Of a stretch of 64,000 nucleotides of DNA, positions 44,886 to 54,441 are shown piece after piece. Position 1 is the stretch's first letter. Each line of letters opens with the position of its first letter. Origin of the DNA: an uncultured Prevotellaceae bacterium (GTDB taxonomy: Bacteria; Bacteroidota; Bacteroidia; Bacteroidales; Bacteroidaceae); contig ONDM01000002.1 of the NCBI GenBank assembly GCA_900316585.1, forward strand, positions 289,969 through 353,968, in the 5' to 3' direction. The position numbers and the translations under genes are program-made. The notes under the pieces are model-generated. The model saw nothing but the letters and a program-made list of their open reading frames with translations, did no database searches and was not told the DNA's origin.

Positions 44886-46237
44886 TTCTTTAGGATGAAG
44901 GCATATGCCCTTTTGCTAGTAAGCACATATACTGTGCTTACAATGATTCCAGTTAATACCCATGAAATAGGATAGCAGAGCATTAGACGTTCAAATCCAG
45001 GCCATATTGGGCATATTGTAAATATCCAAGTTAGTCTTAGCACACAGGTTCCTAATATTGTTAGTAAGGCAGGTTCTAGTGAATGTCCTAATCCTCTCAT
45101 TGCTGAAGCTGGCATTTCGTATGAGGCTGCTATAGCTTGAAAACCTATAACCCAAAATATCCTAATCTTGGTAAATTGCATGACTTCAGTATCTGTGGTA
45201 AAGAACTGAAGAAAGAAATCACTGCAGGTGAAGAACATCATGTTTGCCGCAAAGCAGGTCAATGCACCAAAGGCTAGACATATCCAAAAAATCTGTTTGC
45301 AACGGTCTATTTGACGTGCACCATAGTTCTGTCCAGTGAATGTTACTGCAGCACCACAAAATGCACTCATGAGAAAATAGCAGTATCCTTCAAACATTTG
45401 ACTTATCGCAGATCCAGCTATAGCTGCTGAACCATAATCATTGATAGCTGATTGGACAAATACGTTGCTGAAAGAAAAAACCATAGCTTGAAGTCCTGCA
45501 GGAAGTCCAATTTGCAGTATTCTTTTCAAGGCTACAGTGTCTATATGAAGATTGTTCTGATCTACTTTGAAAGGTTCTTCTTCATGTAACAGAATCCAAG
45601 TAATACGAATTGCACAATACATGTTTGCTATGTCTGTAGCTATAGCCACACCAGCCACTCCCATATGAAATACGATTACAAAAATCAGGTTCAAGATTAC
45701 ATTGATGAAACCAGCAATAATCAAGATATATAGAGGCCTTTTTGTATCTCCTTTGCTTCGCAAAATGGATGCACCGAAATTATAGACCATGAAAAAGGGT
45801 ATACCTAGAAAATAGATACGTAGATAGTGTACAGCGTCGTGTATTATATTATCAGGCGTACCCATAAGTTTGAGTACTGGTTTTGAAACTGTTAATCCGA
45901 TGAATAGCAAGATAATACCACTTATTAATGAAAGTACTGCTGTAGTATTTACGGCCAACTTGATTCTTTCGTTGTCACGATGACCGATGAGATTGGCAAT
46001 CACTACATTTGCACCTATGGAACAACCCACAAAAAGATTGATGATAAGATTGATGAGGGCTGTGTTTGCACCTACTGCAGCCAAAGCCTCACTACTGGCA
46101 AACCGGCCTACAATGGCCACGTCCACCGTATTGAAGAGTTGTTGTAAGATGCTAGAGCAGGCGAATGGAATGGCAAACATCAGAATTTTGCCCACCAAGG
46201 GTCCATGCAGCATGTCTATTTCATTACTTTTAGCCAT
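44876..46237 (-). CDS. MATE family multidrug/cation exporter (copy 2)
   Basis: 453 residues from the chosen start, twelve predicted helices. It is paralogous to the MATE protein at 11751-13121: both share the DMLxGP N-terminus, FASSxAxAAVGANT and GANVVIAxLIG segments. Start moved inside the longest frame (46258) because TAACTTTG (46256-46263, complement) would place the transcript start near 46250. Overlaps the 3' end of the GNAT-like gene by 10 bp. Confidence 0.88.
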   Translation of the reverse strand: MAKSNEIDMLHGPLVGKILMFAIPFACSSILQQLFNTVDVAIVGRFASSEALAAVGANTALINLIINLFVGCSIGANVVIANLIGHRDNERIKLAVNTTAVLSLISGIILLFIGLTVSKPVLKLMGTPDNIIHDAVHYLRIYFLGIPFFMVYNFGASILRSKGDTKRPLYILIIAGFINVILNLIFVIVFHMGVAGVAIATDIANMYCAIRITWILLHEEEPFKVDQNNLHIDTVALKRILQIGLPAGLQAMVFSFSNVFVQSAINDYGSAAIAGSAISQMFEGYCYFLMSAFCGAAVTFTGQNYGARQIDRCKQIFWICLAFGALTCFAANMMFFTCSDFFLQFFTTDTEVMQFTKIRIFWVIGFQAIAASYEMPASAMRGLGHSLEPALLTILGTCVLRLTWIFTICPIWPGFERLMLCYPISWVLTGIIVSTVYVLTSKRAYAFILKNQK

Positions 46238-46298
46238 ACCTATTATTTCGAGCTGCAAAGTTACTGATTTTTCTGGCTCGAAGTTTATAAAAAGAGAA

Positions 46299-46332
46299 GA
46301 AGCTTCAGGAAAATGTTGTTTCCCGAAGCTTC
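46299..46332 (-). terminator. Terminator of the GH78 gene
   Basis: 8-bp outer arms GAAGCTTC (46299-46306 and 46325-46332) plus inner GG/CC pairs; followed on the minus strand by a run of T residues. Confidence 0.7.
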
Positions 46333-46352
46333 ACTCGTTTTTTGGGGGTGTT

Positions 46353-49019
46353 TTATTTTTTTGCAGTAAAAGTGTATGTTCCAGAACCTACTTTCACCAA
46401 AGCATATCCCTTTGCAGACTCAGCACTTATGGATTGTCCATTTTCCTGGACAGTGGATGAATCAGAAGTAGGGATATATATTTCTGCTGTGGTATTCACT
46501 GGTATTGTTACTTCGACAGTAATGGTATTTTCATCGGTTTTCCATCCAGCACTCAGATAACCATAAGGGGTGTTCTCATGAGCATTCATGAAAGATAATC
46601 CCCCTCCAATGTGTGGACAAATTCGTATGGTTTTGAAACCAGGTGAGGTTTCTTGTATTCCCACAGCATCTCTGTATAACCAGTCGCCTATGGCACCATA
46701 GGAATAGTGATTGAAGGAGTTCATACCATTGTCTGGGATGGTCCTGTCGGGCATCATGGAGTTCCATCGTTCCCAGATTGTCGTTGCACCCATTTTTACA
46801 GGGTAAAGCCAACCTGGATAGCTCTTGTACAGTAATAGTTGATATGCTTTGTCAGCATAACCGTTTTCAGTGAGTACATCACAGATATAAGGTGTTCCCA
46901 AGAACCCAGTTGTGAGGTGTCCATATTGATCCACCAACTCTACAAGTCTCTTGGCTGCCACAGGGCGCATCTCCTCAGGAAGTAGATTAAAGTGTAGAGC
47001 CAGTACATAAGCGGTCTGTGTATCGCTCATCAGGTTTCCTGTCTTAGTCATGTAATTATCCTGAAAAACTTGTTTTACCTTTTGATAGATTTCCGCGTAT
47101 TTCTTCGCATCACTGGAGTAGCCTAGTATTTCTGCAGATTTGGCTACGATATCAGTTGAATTGGCAAAAAATGCCTGTTGAATCAGCCTTCTTGAGGTTA
47201 CAGCCGATTCTCCGGATCGGTCATCTTGCACGGAATAGAACAACCAGTCGCCGTAATGCCAGCCAGTGTTCCAAAGATAATCCTTGGATTCCTTAATCAT
47301 ATAGTCCACCCACTTTTTCATGCTGGCATACTGATTCTCTAGAATTCTCTTGTCTCCGTAAGCTTGATAATGTTGCCATGGAATAATGGTTGCTGCATCT
47401 GCCCATCCGGTGCGTCCAGAGTCATCCACACTGCTTGCATTGGGGACGAAGTTCGGTACCCGTCCGTCTTCTGCCTGCTCAGCTGTAAAGTCCTTGGTCC
47501 ATTTGATAAAGAAGTTGTGTACACGACCATTGAAAGTTGCGGTACGGAAGAAGACTTGTGCATCACCCATCCAACCAAGTCTCTCATCACGTTGAGGACA
47601 GTCAGTTGGGATATCTAGATAATTGCCATGCATTCCCCAACGGATATTGCTTTGCAGTTGGTTGATGGTATCGTCAGAGCAGGTGAAATCGCCGTTGTCG
47701 TCAAAGCTGGAATAAATTACTGCTGCCTGATAATCTTCCAACTTTACATCCTCCATTCCTTCCACTTTGATGTATCGGAAACCGTAAAAGGTCATGTCAG
47801 GTTCAAACCTGTCTGTCTTACCACTGAGAATGTAGGTGCTAGTTGCCTTGGCCGAACGAAGGTTGCGAGTGTAGAAATTCCCGTTTTCATCCAGAACTTC
47901 GGCATGTGTGATGGTTACTTTCTGCCCTTTCTTTCCTTTTAGGGTCGCTATTTCATAGCCCACCAGGTTCTGACCGAAGTCGATGACTTTTTCTCCATTA
48001 GGTGTAACAATAAGTTTTTCTGGCTTACGAATGGTACGTGTTTCAATTGGCTCATTCTCGCAAGAGACCAGATTGCTGTTGTCGTAGGTAGCTTCTTTTA
48101 CAAACTCCCATTTGCTGTCGTCAAATCCAGCGGTGTTCCACCCAGGCTGAGCTTTAGTGGCATCTATAGTTTCACCATCGTATATGGTAGCCTCTTGAAC
48201 CGCACCTGTAGAATATTTCCATGTTTTGTCCGTGCAAATGGTTTCTTGCGTTCCATCTGTGTATGTGATGATGATTTGAGCCAATGCTCCGGTGCTTTCA
48301 GTAAGTTTCTTGTACGGGAAATTTGTCTGCCATACCAGTCGGCTCAGTGTCCAGCCACATCCCACTTGGATTCCGAACGCATTGGTTCCTTTCTTGAGCA
48401 TGGAGGTGATATCGTAGGTGTAATACTGAAGACGTTTGTAATAGGCAGTCCATCCTGGTGCCATGTGGTAAGAGCCTATTTTTTTCCCGTTTAGATACGG
48501 TTCATTCACTCCGTGTGAAGTGATGAATGCGAAGGCACTTTTGATATTCTTGTTCACCTGGAATTCCTTCCTCATGATAGGGGCTGGGGAACCTTTTTGG
48601 GCATTAGTGTCGACTGGCTCTATCCATTTGGCTTTCCATTCGTTGGTTTTGAAAAGTCCTGTTACAAAACTGCCTTGTACCCATTTGGAAACACCTTTTC
48701 TGTCCCAGACCCTCACACGCCAAGTGTATAGGGTGGCCGATTCCAGTTCCTTACCTGAATAGGGGACACCTGTGGAGATTTCAGACAAGATCTTTCCGGT
48801 GGCCCAAATTATTGTATTCCCTTTCCTGACTTCCAGCTGATAGGCTGTTTGCACATTGTTCCGAAGCGTACTGGTCAGTATCCAGCTGAATAGGGGATGC
48901 TGGTCGGTTATTCCTATAGGATGATTCAAATGATTCACACGAAGTGAAGTGACATCAGCTGCGTTCAAGATGCCAGTGAAAGACATAAGCAGAAATAGTC
49001 CTAGTATAGATTTCTTCAT
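46353..49019 (-). CDS. Alpha-L-rhamnosidase, GH78
   Basis: 888 residues, exported (signal 1-20, ending LNA). Fibronectin-like and rhamnosidase N-terminal beta domains (about 25-440) precede an alpha/alpha-barrel (about 440-790) with acid Glu479 in PQRDERLGWMGD and base Glu750 in TIWERWNSM, then a C-terminal beta domain. Inverting enzyme removing terminal rhamnose from pectin (rhamnogalacturonan) or plant glycosides in the periplasm. Divergent from the GH3 gene; a TAAATTTG -7 element lies upstream (49067-49074, complement). Confidence 0.94.
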   Translation of the reverse strand: MKKSILGLFLLMSFTGILNAADVTSLRVNHLNHPIGITDQHPLFSWILTSTLRNNVQTAYQLEVRKGNTIIWATGKILSEISTGVPYSGKELESATLYTWRVRVWDRKGVSKWVQGSFVTGLFKTNEWKAKWIEPVDTNAQKGSPAPIMRKEFQVNKNIKSAFAFITSHGVNEPYLNGKKIGSYHMAPGWTAYYKRLQYYTYDITSMLKKGTNAFGIQVGCGWTLSRLVWQTNFPYKKLTESTGALAQIIITYTDGTQETICTDKTWKYSTGAVQEATIYDGETIDATKAQPGWNTAGFDDSKWEFVKEATYDNSNLVSCENEPIETRTIRKPEKLIVTPNGEKVIDFGQNLVGYEIATLKGKKGQKVTITHAEVLDENGNFYTRNLRSAKATSTYILSGKTDRFEPDMTFYGFRYIKVEGMEDVKLEDYQAAVIYSSFDDNGDFTCSDDTINQLQSNIRWGMHGNYLDIPTDCPQRDERLGWMGDAQVFFRTATFNGRVHNFFIKWTKDFTAEQAEDGRVPNFVPNASSVDDSGRTGWADAATIIPWQHYQAYGDKRILENQYASMKKWVDYMIKESKDYLWNTGWHYGDWLFYSVQDDRSGESAVTSRRLIQQAFFANSTDIVAKSAEILGYSSDAKKYAEIYQKVKQVFQDNYMTKTGNLMSDTQTAYVLALHFNLLPEEMRPVAAKRLVELVDQYGHLTTGFLGTPYICDVLTENGYADKAYQLLLYKSYPGWLYPVKMGATTIWERWNSMMPDRTIPDNGMNSFNHYSYGAIGDWLYRDAVGIQETSPGFKTIRICPHIGGGLSFMNAHENTPYGYLSAGWKTDENTITVEVTIPVNTTAEIYIPTSDSSTVQENGQSISAESAKGYALVKVGSGTYTFTAKK

Positions 49020-49195
49020 GGTGCTAATGAATTAAGGTTTCATTGAAGAGTTATAGATCGTTATTGCAAATTTACGAAAAAGTATAATATGCTTGAGTAT
49101 TTTGTTTATATTTTTTTCTGTTTTAAGATAAACACTTATATTTGCAATAATAAATCTATTTATAACCTTAAAACAATCTAATAACCTTAAACATC

Positions 49196-51400
49196 ATGAA
49201 GAAAACTATCTTAATGCTGGCTGCCTTTTTCCTCACTGGGGCAGCTTTTGCACAACAGACACATCCACTTTTGCAGCATGAGGCAGAAATCACTGAGATT
49301 ATTAAGGGCATGACTTTGGAAGAGAAAGTTAACATGCTGCATGGAAAAAACATGTTCTCTTCTGCCGGTATTGAAAGATTAGGTATTCCTGACATCGAAT
49401 ATGCCGACGGCCCGTTTGGTATCCGTGAGGAAATGGAACCTCACAGCTGGAGGCCTCTGGGATGGGAGACCGACAAAGCTACTTTCTTCCCTACAGGTTC
49501 CGCATTGGCTGCTACCTGGTGTCCAGGAATAGCTTATGAGTATGGTAAAGGTATGGCCATAGAAGCTAAGCTTCGTGGAAAGGATATGATTCTGGGTCAA
49601 GCCATGAATATCCAGCGTCTGCCCACCGGTGGTCGTACTTATGAGTACCTAAGCGAGGATCCTCTTTTGAGTGGTGTGCTAGCAGTGGGCTATACCAAGG
49701 GTTCTCAGGATCAGAATGAGGCTGTATGTCTGAAGCATTTTGCTGTGAACTCCCAAGAGAATATGCGTGGTTTCGTGAACGCAAATATTTCTGAGCGTGC
49801 CCTTCGTGAGATTTACCTTACTCCGTTTGAAATGGCTGTAAAGCAGGCAGATGCCATGGGCGTAATGGCCGCATATAATAAGGTATGGGGTAAATGGTGC
49901 TCTGAGAACGATATGCTTCAAAATCGTATCCTTCGCAATGAATGGGGCTTTAAAGGTATCATTATTAGCGACTGGGGTGGAACACATTCTACTGTAGGCG
50001 CTGCTATTGGTGGTCTGGATGTCGAAATGCCTGGCCACGATTACATGGGACAAGCATTGGTAGATTCTGTAAAATCCGGTGCTGTACCAATGGAAGTTAT
50101 TGATTCCAAGGTTCGTAATCTTCTCCGTGTACGCTTTGCCATCACTCCTGTGCCAAAGGATGTTGCAAATACGAAGGTTACTTCTCAGCCAGAGACTCAA
50201 GCTATCGCTTATAAAGTAGCTTCTAAGAGCATTGTTCTTTTGAAGAATGACAATGGTTTGCTGCCTTTGACTAAGAAGATGAAGAAGATTGCAGTCATCG
50301 GCGACAATGCTACCCGTACCATGGGTCTTGGTGGTGTAGGTGCTGGTGTGAAAACACTGTATGAGGTAACTCCTTTGGAGGGTCTTCAGAAAGCACTTAA
50401 GGGCAAGGCTACAATCCGTTATGCACGTGGTTATGAACCTGCTCCAAGAGCTCGTTGGGGACAGCAGCTCTCTGAGGATGCAATGAAGGAGTATGAGAAG
50501 AAGATGGCTGCCTACAAGAAAGAGGCTTTGAAAGTTGCAAAGGGTGCAGATATCGTTCTTTTCATCGGTGGAAACAATCGTGAGGTGGAGACTGAAGGTT
50601 CCGATAGAACCACTATTCAGCTCCCATTCCAGCAGGATGAGCTGCTGAAGGCTATTGCTGAAGTGAATCCAAACATCGTAGCTGTCATGGTAGCTGGTGC
50701 ACCTGTCGATTTGCGTGAGGTGAAGAATGTTGCAAAGGGTATCGTTTACAGTTGGTTCAACGGTACAGAAGGTGGTAATGCTTTGGCTGACGTGTTGACC
50801 GGAAAAATTTCTCCTTCTGGAAAGTTGCCATTCACTTTCCCAGTTAAGTTGGAAGATTCTCCAGCTTATGCTTTAGGTGTATATCCACAGCAGGAACAAG
50901 GTGGAGGTGACGTATTTGTCAACTTGGTAAATCGTGACCGTTTCCAGGAGCGAAAAGCTGATGCAGATTATACCGAAGGTATCTTGGTAGGCTATCGTTG
51001 GTATGCTACAAAGAATGTGAAGCCTATGTATCCATTTGGTTATGGCTTGTCTTATGTACCATTCAAATATTCCAATCTGAGTGCTAAGGTTGCAGAATCC
51101 AGTATCGAGGTTACTTTCGATTTAGCAAACCAGGGTTCTATGGAAGCTGAGGAAGTTACACAGGTTTACATCGGCCGTCCAGATTCTAAGGTTGAGCGTC
51201 CTAAGTATGAACTAAAGGGCTTCAGACGTGTTGCTGTGAAGGCTGGTGAGACTACCAAGGTTACCGTTACTATTCCTATTGAGAACCTCCGTCACTGGAA
51301 TGAGTTCCAGCATGCATGGAATATCGAAAAGGGTAAGGCTGTCATCTATGTAGGTGGCTCATCTGCAGACTTCCCATTGCAGACTGAAGTTACTTTGTAA
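49196..51400 (+). CDS. Beta-glucosidase-like glycoside hydrolase, GH3
   Basis: 734 residues, signal peptide 1-19. A TIM barrel with nucleophile Asp259 in ISDWGG, KHFAVNSQE and the substrate loop MNIQRLPTGGRTYEYLSEDP (residues about 137-156), an alpha/beta sandwich (about 345-560) and a C-terminal fibronectin-like domain (about 630-734). It retains the GH3 layout; beta-glucosidase is likely, but beta-xylosidase activity occurs in relatives. A TATATTTG -7 element (49137-49144) shares the divergent region with GH78, suggesting a common substrate, plausibly rhamnose- and glucose-containing plant glycosides. Confidence 0.93.
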   Translation: MKKTILMLAAFFLTGAAFAQQTHPLLQHEAEITEIIKGMTLEEKVNMLHGKNMFSSAGIERLGIPDIEYADGPFGIREEMEPHSWRPLGWETDKATFFPTGSALAATWCPGIAYEYGKGMAIEAKLRGKDMILGQAMNIQRLPTGGRTYEYLSEDPLLSGVLAVGYTKGSQDQNEAVCLKHFAVNSQENMRGFVNANISERALREIYLTPFEMAVKQADAMGVMAAYNKVWGKWCSENDMLQNRILRNEWGFKGIIISDWGGTHSTVGAAIGGLDVEMPGHDYMGQALVDSVKSGAVPMEVIDSKVRNLLRVRFAITPVPKDVANTKVTSQPETQAIAYKVASKSIVLLKNDNGLLPLTKKMKKIAVIGDNATRTMGLGGVGAGVKTLYEVTPLEGLQKALKGKATIRYARGYEPAPRARWGQQLSEDAMKEYEKKMAAYKKEALKVAKGADIVLFIGGNNREVETEGSDRTTIQLPFQQDELLKAIAEVNPNIVAVMVAGAPVDLREVKNVAKGIVYSWFNGTEGGNALADVLTGKISPSGKLPFTFPVKLEDSPAYALGVYPQQEQGGGDVFVNLVNRDRFQERKADADYTEGILVGYRWYATKNVKPMYPFGYGLSYVPFKYSNLSAKVAESSIEVTFDLANQGSMEAEEVTQVYIGRPDSKVERPKYELKGFRRVAVKAGETTKVTVTIPIENLRHWNEFQHAWNIEKGKAVIYVGGSSADFPLQTEVTL

Positions 51401-51417
51401 GATTTTTTGAATAGGAG

Positions 51418-51460
51418 AGGGCAGATTCTAAAGATATTGTTTGAATCTGCCCTTTTTTTT
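51418..51460 (+). terminator. Intrinsic terminator of the GH3 gene
   Basis: 11-bp stem AGGGCAGATTC (51418-51428) with its complement at 51443-51453, followed by a run of T. Confidence 0.85.
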
Positions 51461-51577
51461 GTTATTCCTGGACTTCCATTCAGTTCTTCTATTCAATAAA
51501 TACCGATTTGGGCGATAAAAATGAGTCGTTTGTCGATATAATTTTACTTCACCTTATTTTTATTATACTTTTGTGAA

Positions 51578-51665
51578 GTAAGAAATAAATAGTTTTCTCT
51601 TACAGATAGAAATTTGGAATCATGTTGAAGGACAGCAACTGTGAAGTTCCTGTCCTTCTATTTTT
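51578..51665 (+). ncRNA. Candidate small RNA, about 88 nt
   Basis: After the GH3 terminator a TACTTTTG -7 element (51566-51573, no clear -33) precedes a hairpin with 9-bp (51627-51635 with 51650-51658) and 4-bp stems separated by one C-C mismatch, loop GTGA, then T-rich sequence. The next gene is on the other strand and ends 26 nt away, but its strand has no T-run after the hairpin, so the terminator faces rightward. Confidence 0.4.
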
Positions 51666-51683
51666 ATGTATAAATCTTACTAC

Positions 51684-52406
51684 CTATATAAGCTCGTTGT
51701 TCCCATAGTGAAGGATGTGGAATAGGTATCTTCTGTTTTCTGGTAACAAATCCTCTTCTTCCTCTTCAGCGATTGATTCCATTGTCCACCCGTATGTACC
51801 GATGAAATCTTTGAAATAGGTACAGAGTAGGGTGAGGTCTAGCCCTTCTATGTTCAGCGGAGTATGCGTATTGTCCTTGCTTCGCTCATAGATTTCAGCT
51901 ATCGATGCCTCCATGCTGTATTCATCCTCTTTCTTCTTACTCTTATTCACCAAGGCCCACATCATATAATATGCAGCGGTGTAGAGTTTGCATTCTTCTT
52001 CTATTTCTTGAGTCATTTCCAGGTTCTTGCGTGTCTTCCTGAATTCCATCAAGTTCTGGTAATAAGGCGACCAGCAGTTCTCATCGGTTGTCAGTTGTAT
52101 CTCCTCCCCGTTTCTGAAGAAGGCAAACCCACTAGTGCTGAACCATCCACCCAAGTCTTTCAGCGTTATGTAGCTGTAGGGCTGTTGTAGATTCACATAT
52201 ACTACCACATATTCTTCACCCATCTTCAGTCCTCTGTTGTGGTAATAGGGGTGATTTGGGTCTTCATCCATGAATTTGGCTGTATAGCCTTCTACCTTTC
52301 GCAGTTTCGGAAGTTCCAGCTTTGTAGGGGGAATGACAATCACTTCTTCCTCCACTTTCTTAGGTGCAGGAGAGAATAGTTTAAATAATCTACAGAGAAA
52401 CGACAT
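51684..52406 (-). CDS. Cytoplasmic protein of unknown function
   Basis: 240 residues, no signal peptide; the first 13 residues (MSFLCRLFKLFSP) are hydrophobic-basic and may bind membrane. A Pro/Glu/Val-rich stretch follows, then mixed alpha/beta sequence with an acidic patch (IAEEEEEDLL) near the end. Start set at 52406 because a TATATTTG element (52434-52441, complement) spans the longer start at 52436. No family recognised. Confidence 0.6.
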   Translation of the reverse strand: MSFLCRLFKLFSPAPKKVEEEVIVIPPTKLELPKLRKVEGYTAKFMDEDPNHPYYHNRGLKMGEEYVVVYVNLQQPYSYITLKDLGGWFSTSGFAFFRNGEEIQLTTDENCWSPYYQNLMEFRKTRKNLEMTQEIEEECKLYTAAYYMMWALVNKSKKKEDEYSMEASIAEIYERSKDNTHTPLNIEGLDLTLLCTYFKDFIGTYGWTMESIAEEEEEDLLPENRRYLFHILHYGNNELI

Positions 52407-52525
52407 GTATTCCTTTTTTATTATATTGACATGCAAATATACGTAAAACTGCGATTTGTGGAAATAAATAAGTCATCTAATGTAAAAAAGCAGTATATTT
52501 GCAATTAACAAAATCTAATTGAATT

Positions 52526-53419
52526 ATGAAAAAATTGCTTGTTCTGTCTATTACTGTTTTTTGCGCAATATCCTCTTTTGCACAAGACCGTGCAGCTCAA
52601 CTTACCGATAAATTGTACAACAGCAAAGATTATGTCTTTGTGGTGGCTCACCGTGGAGATTGGCGTTTCGCTCCTGAGAACTCTTTGCCTGCTTTCCAGC
52701 ATTGCATCGATGAAGGTGTCGATATGGTGGAACTTGATTTGCAGATGACTAGTGATAGTGTGCTCGTCCTCATGCATGATCATGCCTTGGATCGTACGTC
52801 TACAGGCAATGGGAGGGTGTCCAACTTCACCTACGAGGAAATTAAGAAACTCCGTCTTCGTGATGGTTTGCGCTCTGAAACTGATGTGCATATCCCTACG
52901 CTCAGTGAGGCACTCGATTTGTGTAAGGACAAGATTCTCATCAACATAGATAAGGGTTATGATTATTTCTCTCAGGTCTATGATCTTTTGGTAGAAAAAG
53001 ATATGCTCGACCAGGTGATTATCAAGTCGGGCAATAGTTTGAAGACGGTTCAGCAAGATCATCAAGATATTTTGGATAAAGTCATCTATATGCCTGTCAT
53101 CAGTTTGGATCGGGAAGGGGCAGAGAAGATGGTCGATGATTTCATCGGCATTCATGTGGCAGCCATTGAGTGCTGCTTTGGCACTGTCACCCCTCAAGTA
53201 GAATACTTACTGGAAAAAATCCGTCAGTCTGGTGTGAAAATCTGGATTAATTCTTTATGGCCCAACCTGAATGGAGGACATCATGATGATAGGGCAGTCT
53301 TAGGACATGACCCTGATGGTTCTTGGGGATGGCTCTTGGAAAAAGGTGCCATGCTGATTCAGACAGATCGTAATCCTCAGCTTATCCAGTACTTGGAGAG
53401 CAAGGGACTCCGCAAGTAA
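52526..53419 (+). CDS. Exported glycerophosphodiester phosphodiesterase
   Basis: 297 residues with a signal peptide (1-20, ending FAQ). GDPD family residues: HRGDWRFAPENSLPA (His/Arg/Glu, about 40-54), ELDLQMTSD, and LMHDHALDRTSTG holding the second metal and catalytic His. A TIM barrel hydrolysing glycerophosphodiesters (e.g. deacylated lipids) to glycerol-3-phosphate and an alcohol in the periplasm. A TATATTTG -7 element is at 52494-52501. Single gene. Confidence 0.9.
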   Translation: MKKLLVLSITVFCAISSFAQDRAAQLTDKLYNSKDYVFVVAHRGDWRFAPENSLPAFQHCIDEGVDMVELDLQMTSDSVLVLMHDHALDRTSTGNGRVSNFTYEEIKKLRLRDGLRSETDVHIPTLSEALDLCKDKILINIDKGYDYFSQVYDLLVEKDMLDQVIIKSGNSLKTVQQDHQDILDKVIYMPVISLDREGAEKMVDDFIGIHVAAIECCFGTVTPQVEYLLEKIRQSGVKIWINSLWPNLNGGHHDDRAVLGHDPDGSWGWLLEKGAMLIQTDRNPQLIQYLESKGLRK

Positions 53420-53424
53420 GAATG

Positions 53425-54276
53425 TCAATTGGGGGTGAAGTCAATGCCCAACTTTCTGATTTTCCCGATAGCAATGGATAAGTTCCGATCTTGTGTGGTA
53501 AATCGTTCCGTATCGGCTATTATCCATTCTTCTGGATGAGGCAGTTTCATATTTGTGGCAAAATTTAAGTAAGTCTTGTAGCTGCACTGCGTATTTTCAG
53601 AACCGAAATTATAGATACCTCCCGGTGCGTAGAACAACTTTTCCATGTTCTTTACCACTTCCCATACTTGGGTGATTCCTCGGTATTCATGGACTGCTGC
53701 TTTTATTTTTTGCCCTGTTTCCCATGCCTTTTTCAGATTCAGCAAGATGCCTGTATTCTGTTTGAGGTTACTTTCTGGCTGGTCATACATCCATGTTAAA
53801 CGGAGACCGATAGAATCGGGTAGAATCTGCTGCACCCGTCTTTCTGCCTCTAGCTTGTCTTTTCCGTAAACTGAAACGGGGGACAGGGGAACTTCCTCCG
53901 TCAAAAGTCCTTTCTTCGCAGTACCGTTGTAAACCTGATCACTGCTCATATAGATAAGTTTTGTATCTACTTCCTTGCATGCCTTAGCCAAGTTTTCCGT
54001 ACCCAAGACATTCACTCGGAACGATTCCTCTGGATGCTCCTGACAGTACCCTGTGGAGGAGATGGCAGCACAGTGAATTACCACATCCGGCCTGTTTTCT
54101 GCCAGATATTTCATTACAGAATCCTCCGATGTAATGTCCATTTCGTCATGCCTCGGGCAGAAGAGTGTATACTTTTCTTTGTAATATATATTCAGTCGGC
54201 ATCCCAAGAATCCAGAAGGTCCCGTAATCATGACTCTTGATATTTCCTTGACATCCTGTTTCAAATTTGTTTGCAT
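53425..54276 (-). CDS. SDR-type epimerase/dTDP-4-dehydrorhamnose-reductase-like enzyme
   Basis: 283 residues of the RmlD/extended short-chain reductase fold. NAD(P) motif ITGPSGFLGCRL near the start, the Tyr-x3-Lys pair in VSVYGKDKLEAE, and IYMSSDQVYNG are all family hallmarks. It resembles RmlD and similar reductases that finish nucleotide-sugar precursors, but no partner rml genes adjoin, so the substrate is open. Start set at 54276 because TATTTTTG (54288-54295, complement) is inside the longer frame to 54309, leaving a leader of only a few bases. Confidence 0.85.
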   Translation of the reverse strand: MQTNLKQDVKEISRVMITGPSGFLGCRLNIYYKEKYTLFCPRHDEMDITSEDSVMKYLAENRPDVVIHCAAISSTGYCQEHPEESFRVNVLGTENLAKACKEVDTKLIYMSSDQVYNGTAKKGLLTEEVPLSPVSVYGKDKLEAERRVQQILPDSIGLRLTWMYDQPESNLKQNTGILLNLKKAWETGQKIKAAVHEYRGITQVWEVVKNMEKLFYAPGGIYNFGSENTQCSYKTYLNFATNMKLPHPEEWIIADTERFTTQDRNLSIAIGKIRKLGIDFTPN

Positions 54277-54406
54277 AGTTTTGCAGTCAAAAATAAATAT
54301 TTCTTCCAAAATACGTTATCCAAGCTATCAAAATAGCCAATTTATGATAACTTTATGACAAATATATGTATAAATATTTATAATAATAATTTTTTCTCAA
54401 TAATAT

Positions 54407-54437
54407 TTTGTCTATTGAAATTTGTTTACTACATTTG
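54407..54437 (+). promoter_or_regulatory. Full-consensus promoter of a candidate small RNA
   Basis: TTTG at 54407-54410, 19-bp spacer, TACATTTG at 54430-54437, on the + strand in a gap between two minus-strand genes. Confidence 0.7.
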
Positions 54438-54441
54438 AAAC

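Noticed and set aside
49679..50200. Minus-strand frame of 173 codons
   Set aside because: Lies wholly inside the GH3 coding region, with no domain signal.
52505..53197. Minus-strand frame of 230 codons
   Set aside because: Shadow of the glycerophosphodiester phosphodiesterase gene, whose + strand frame has all family motifs.
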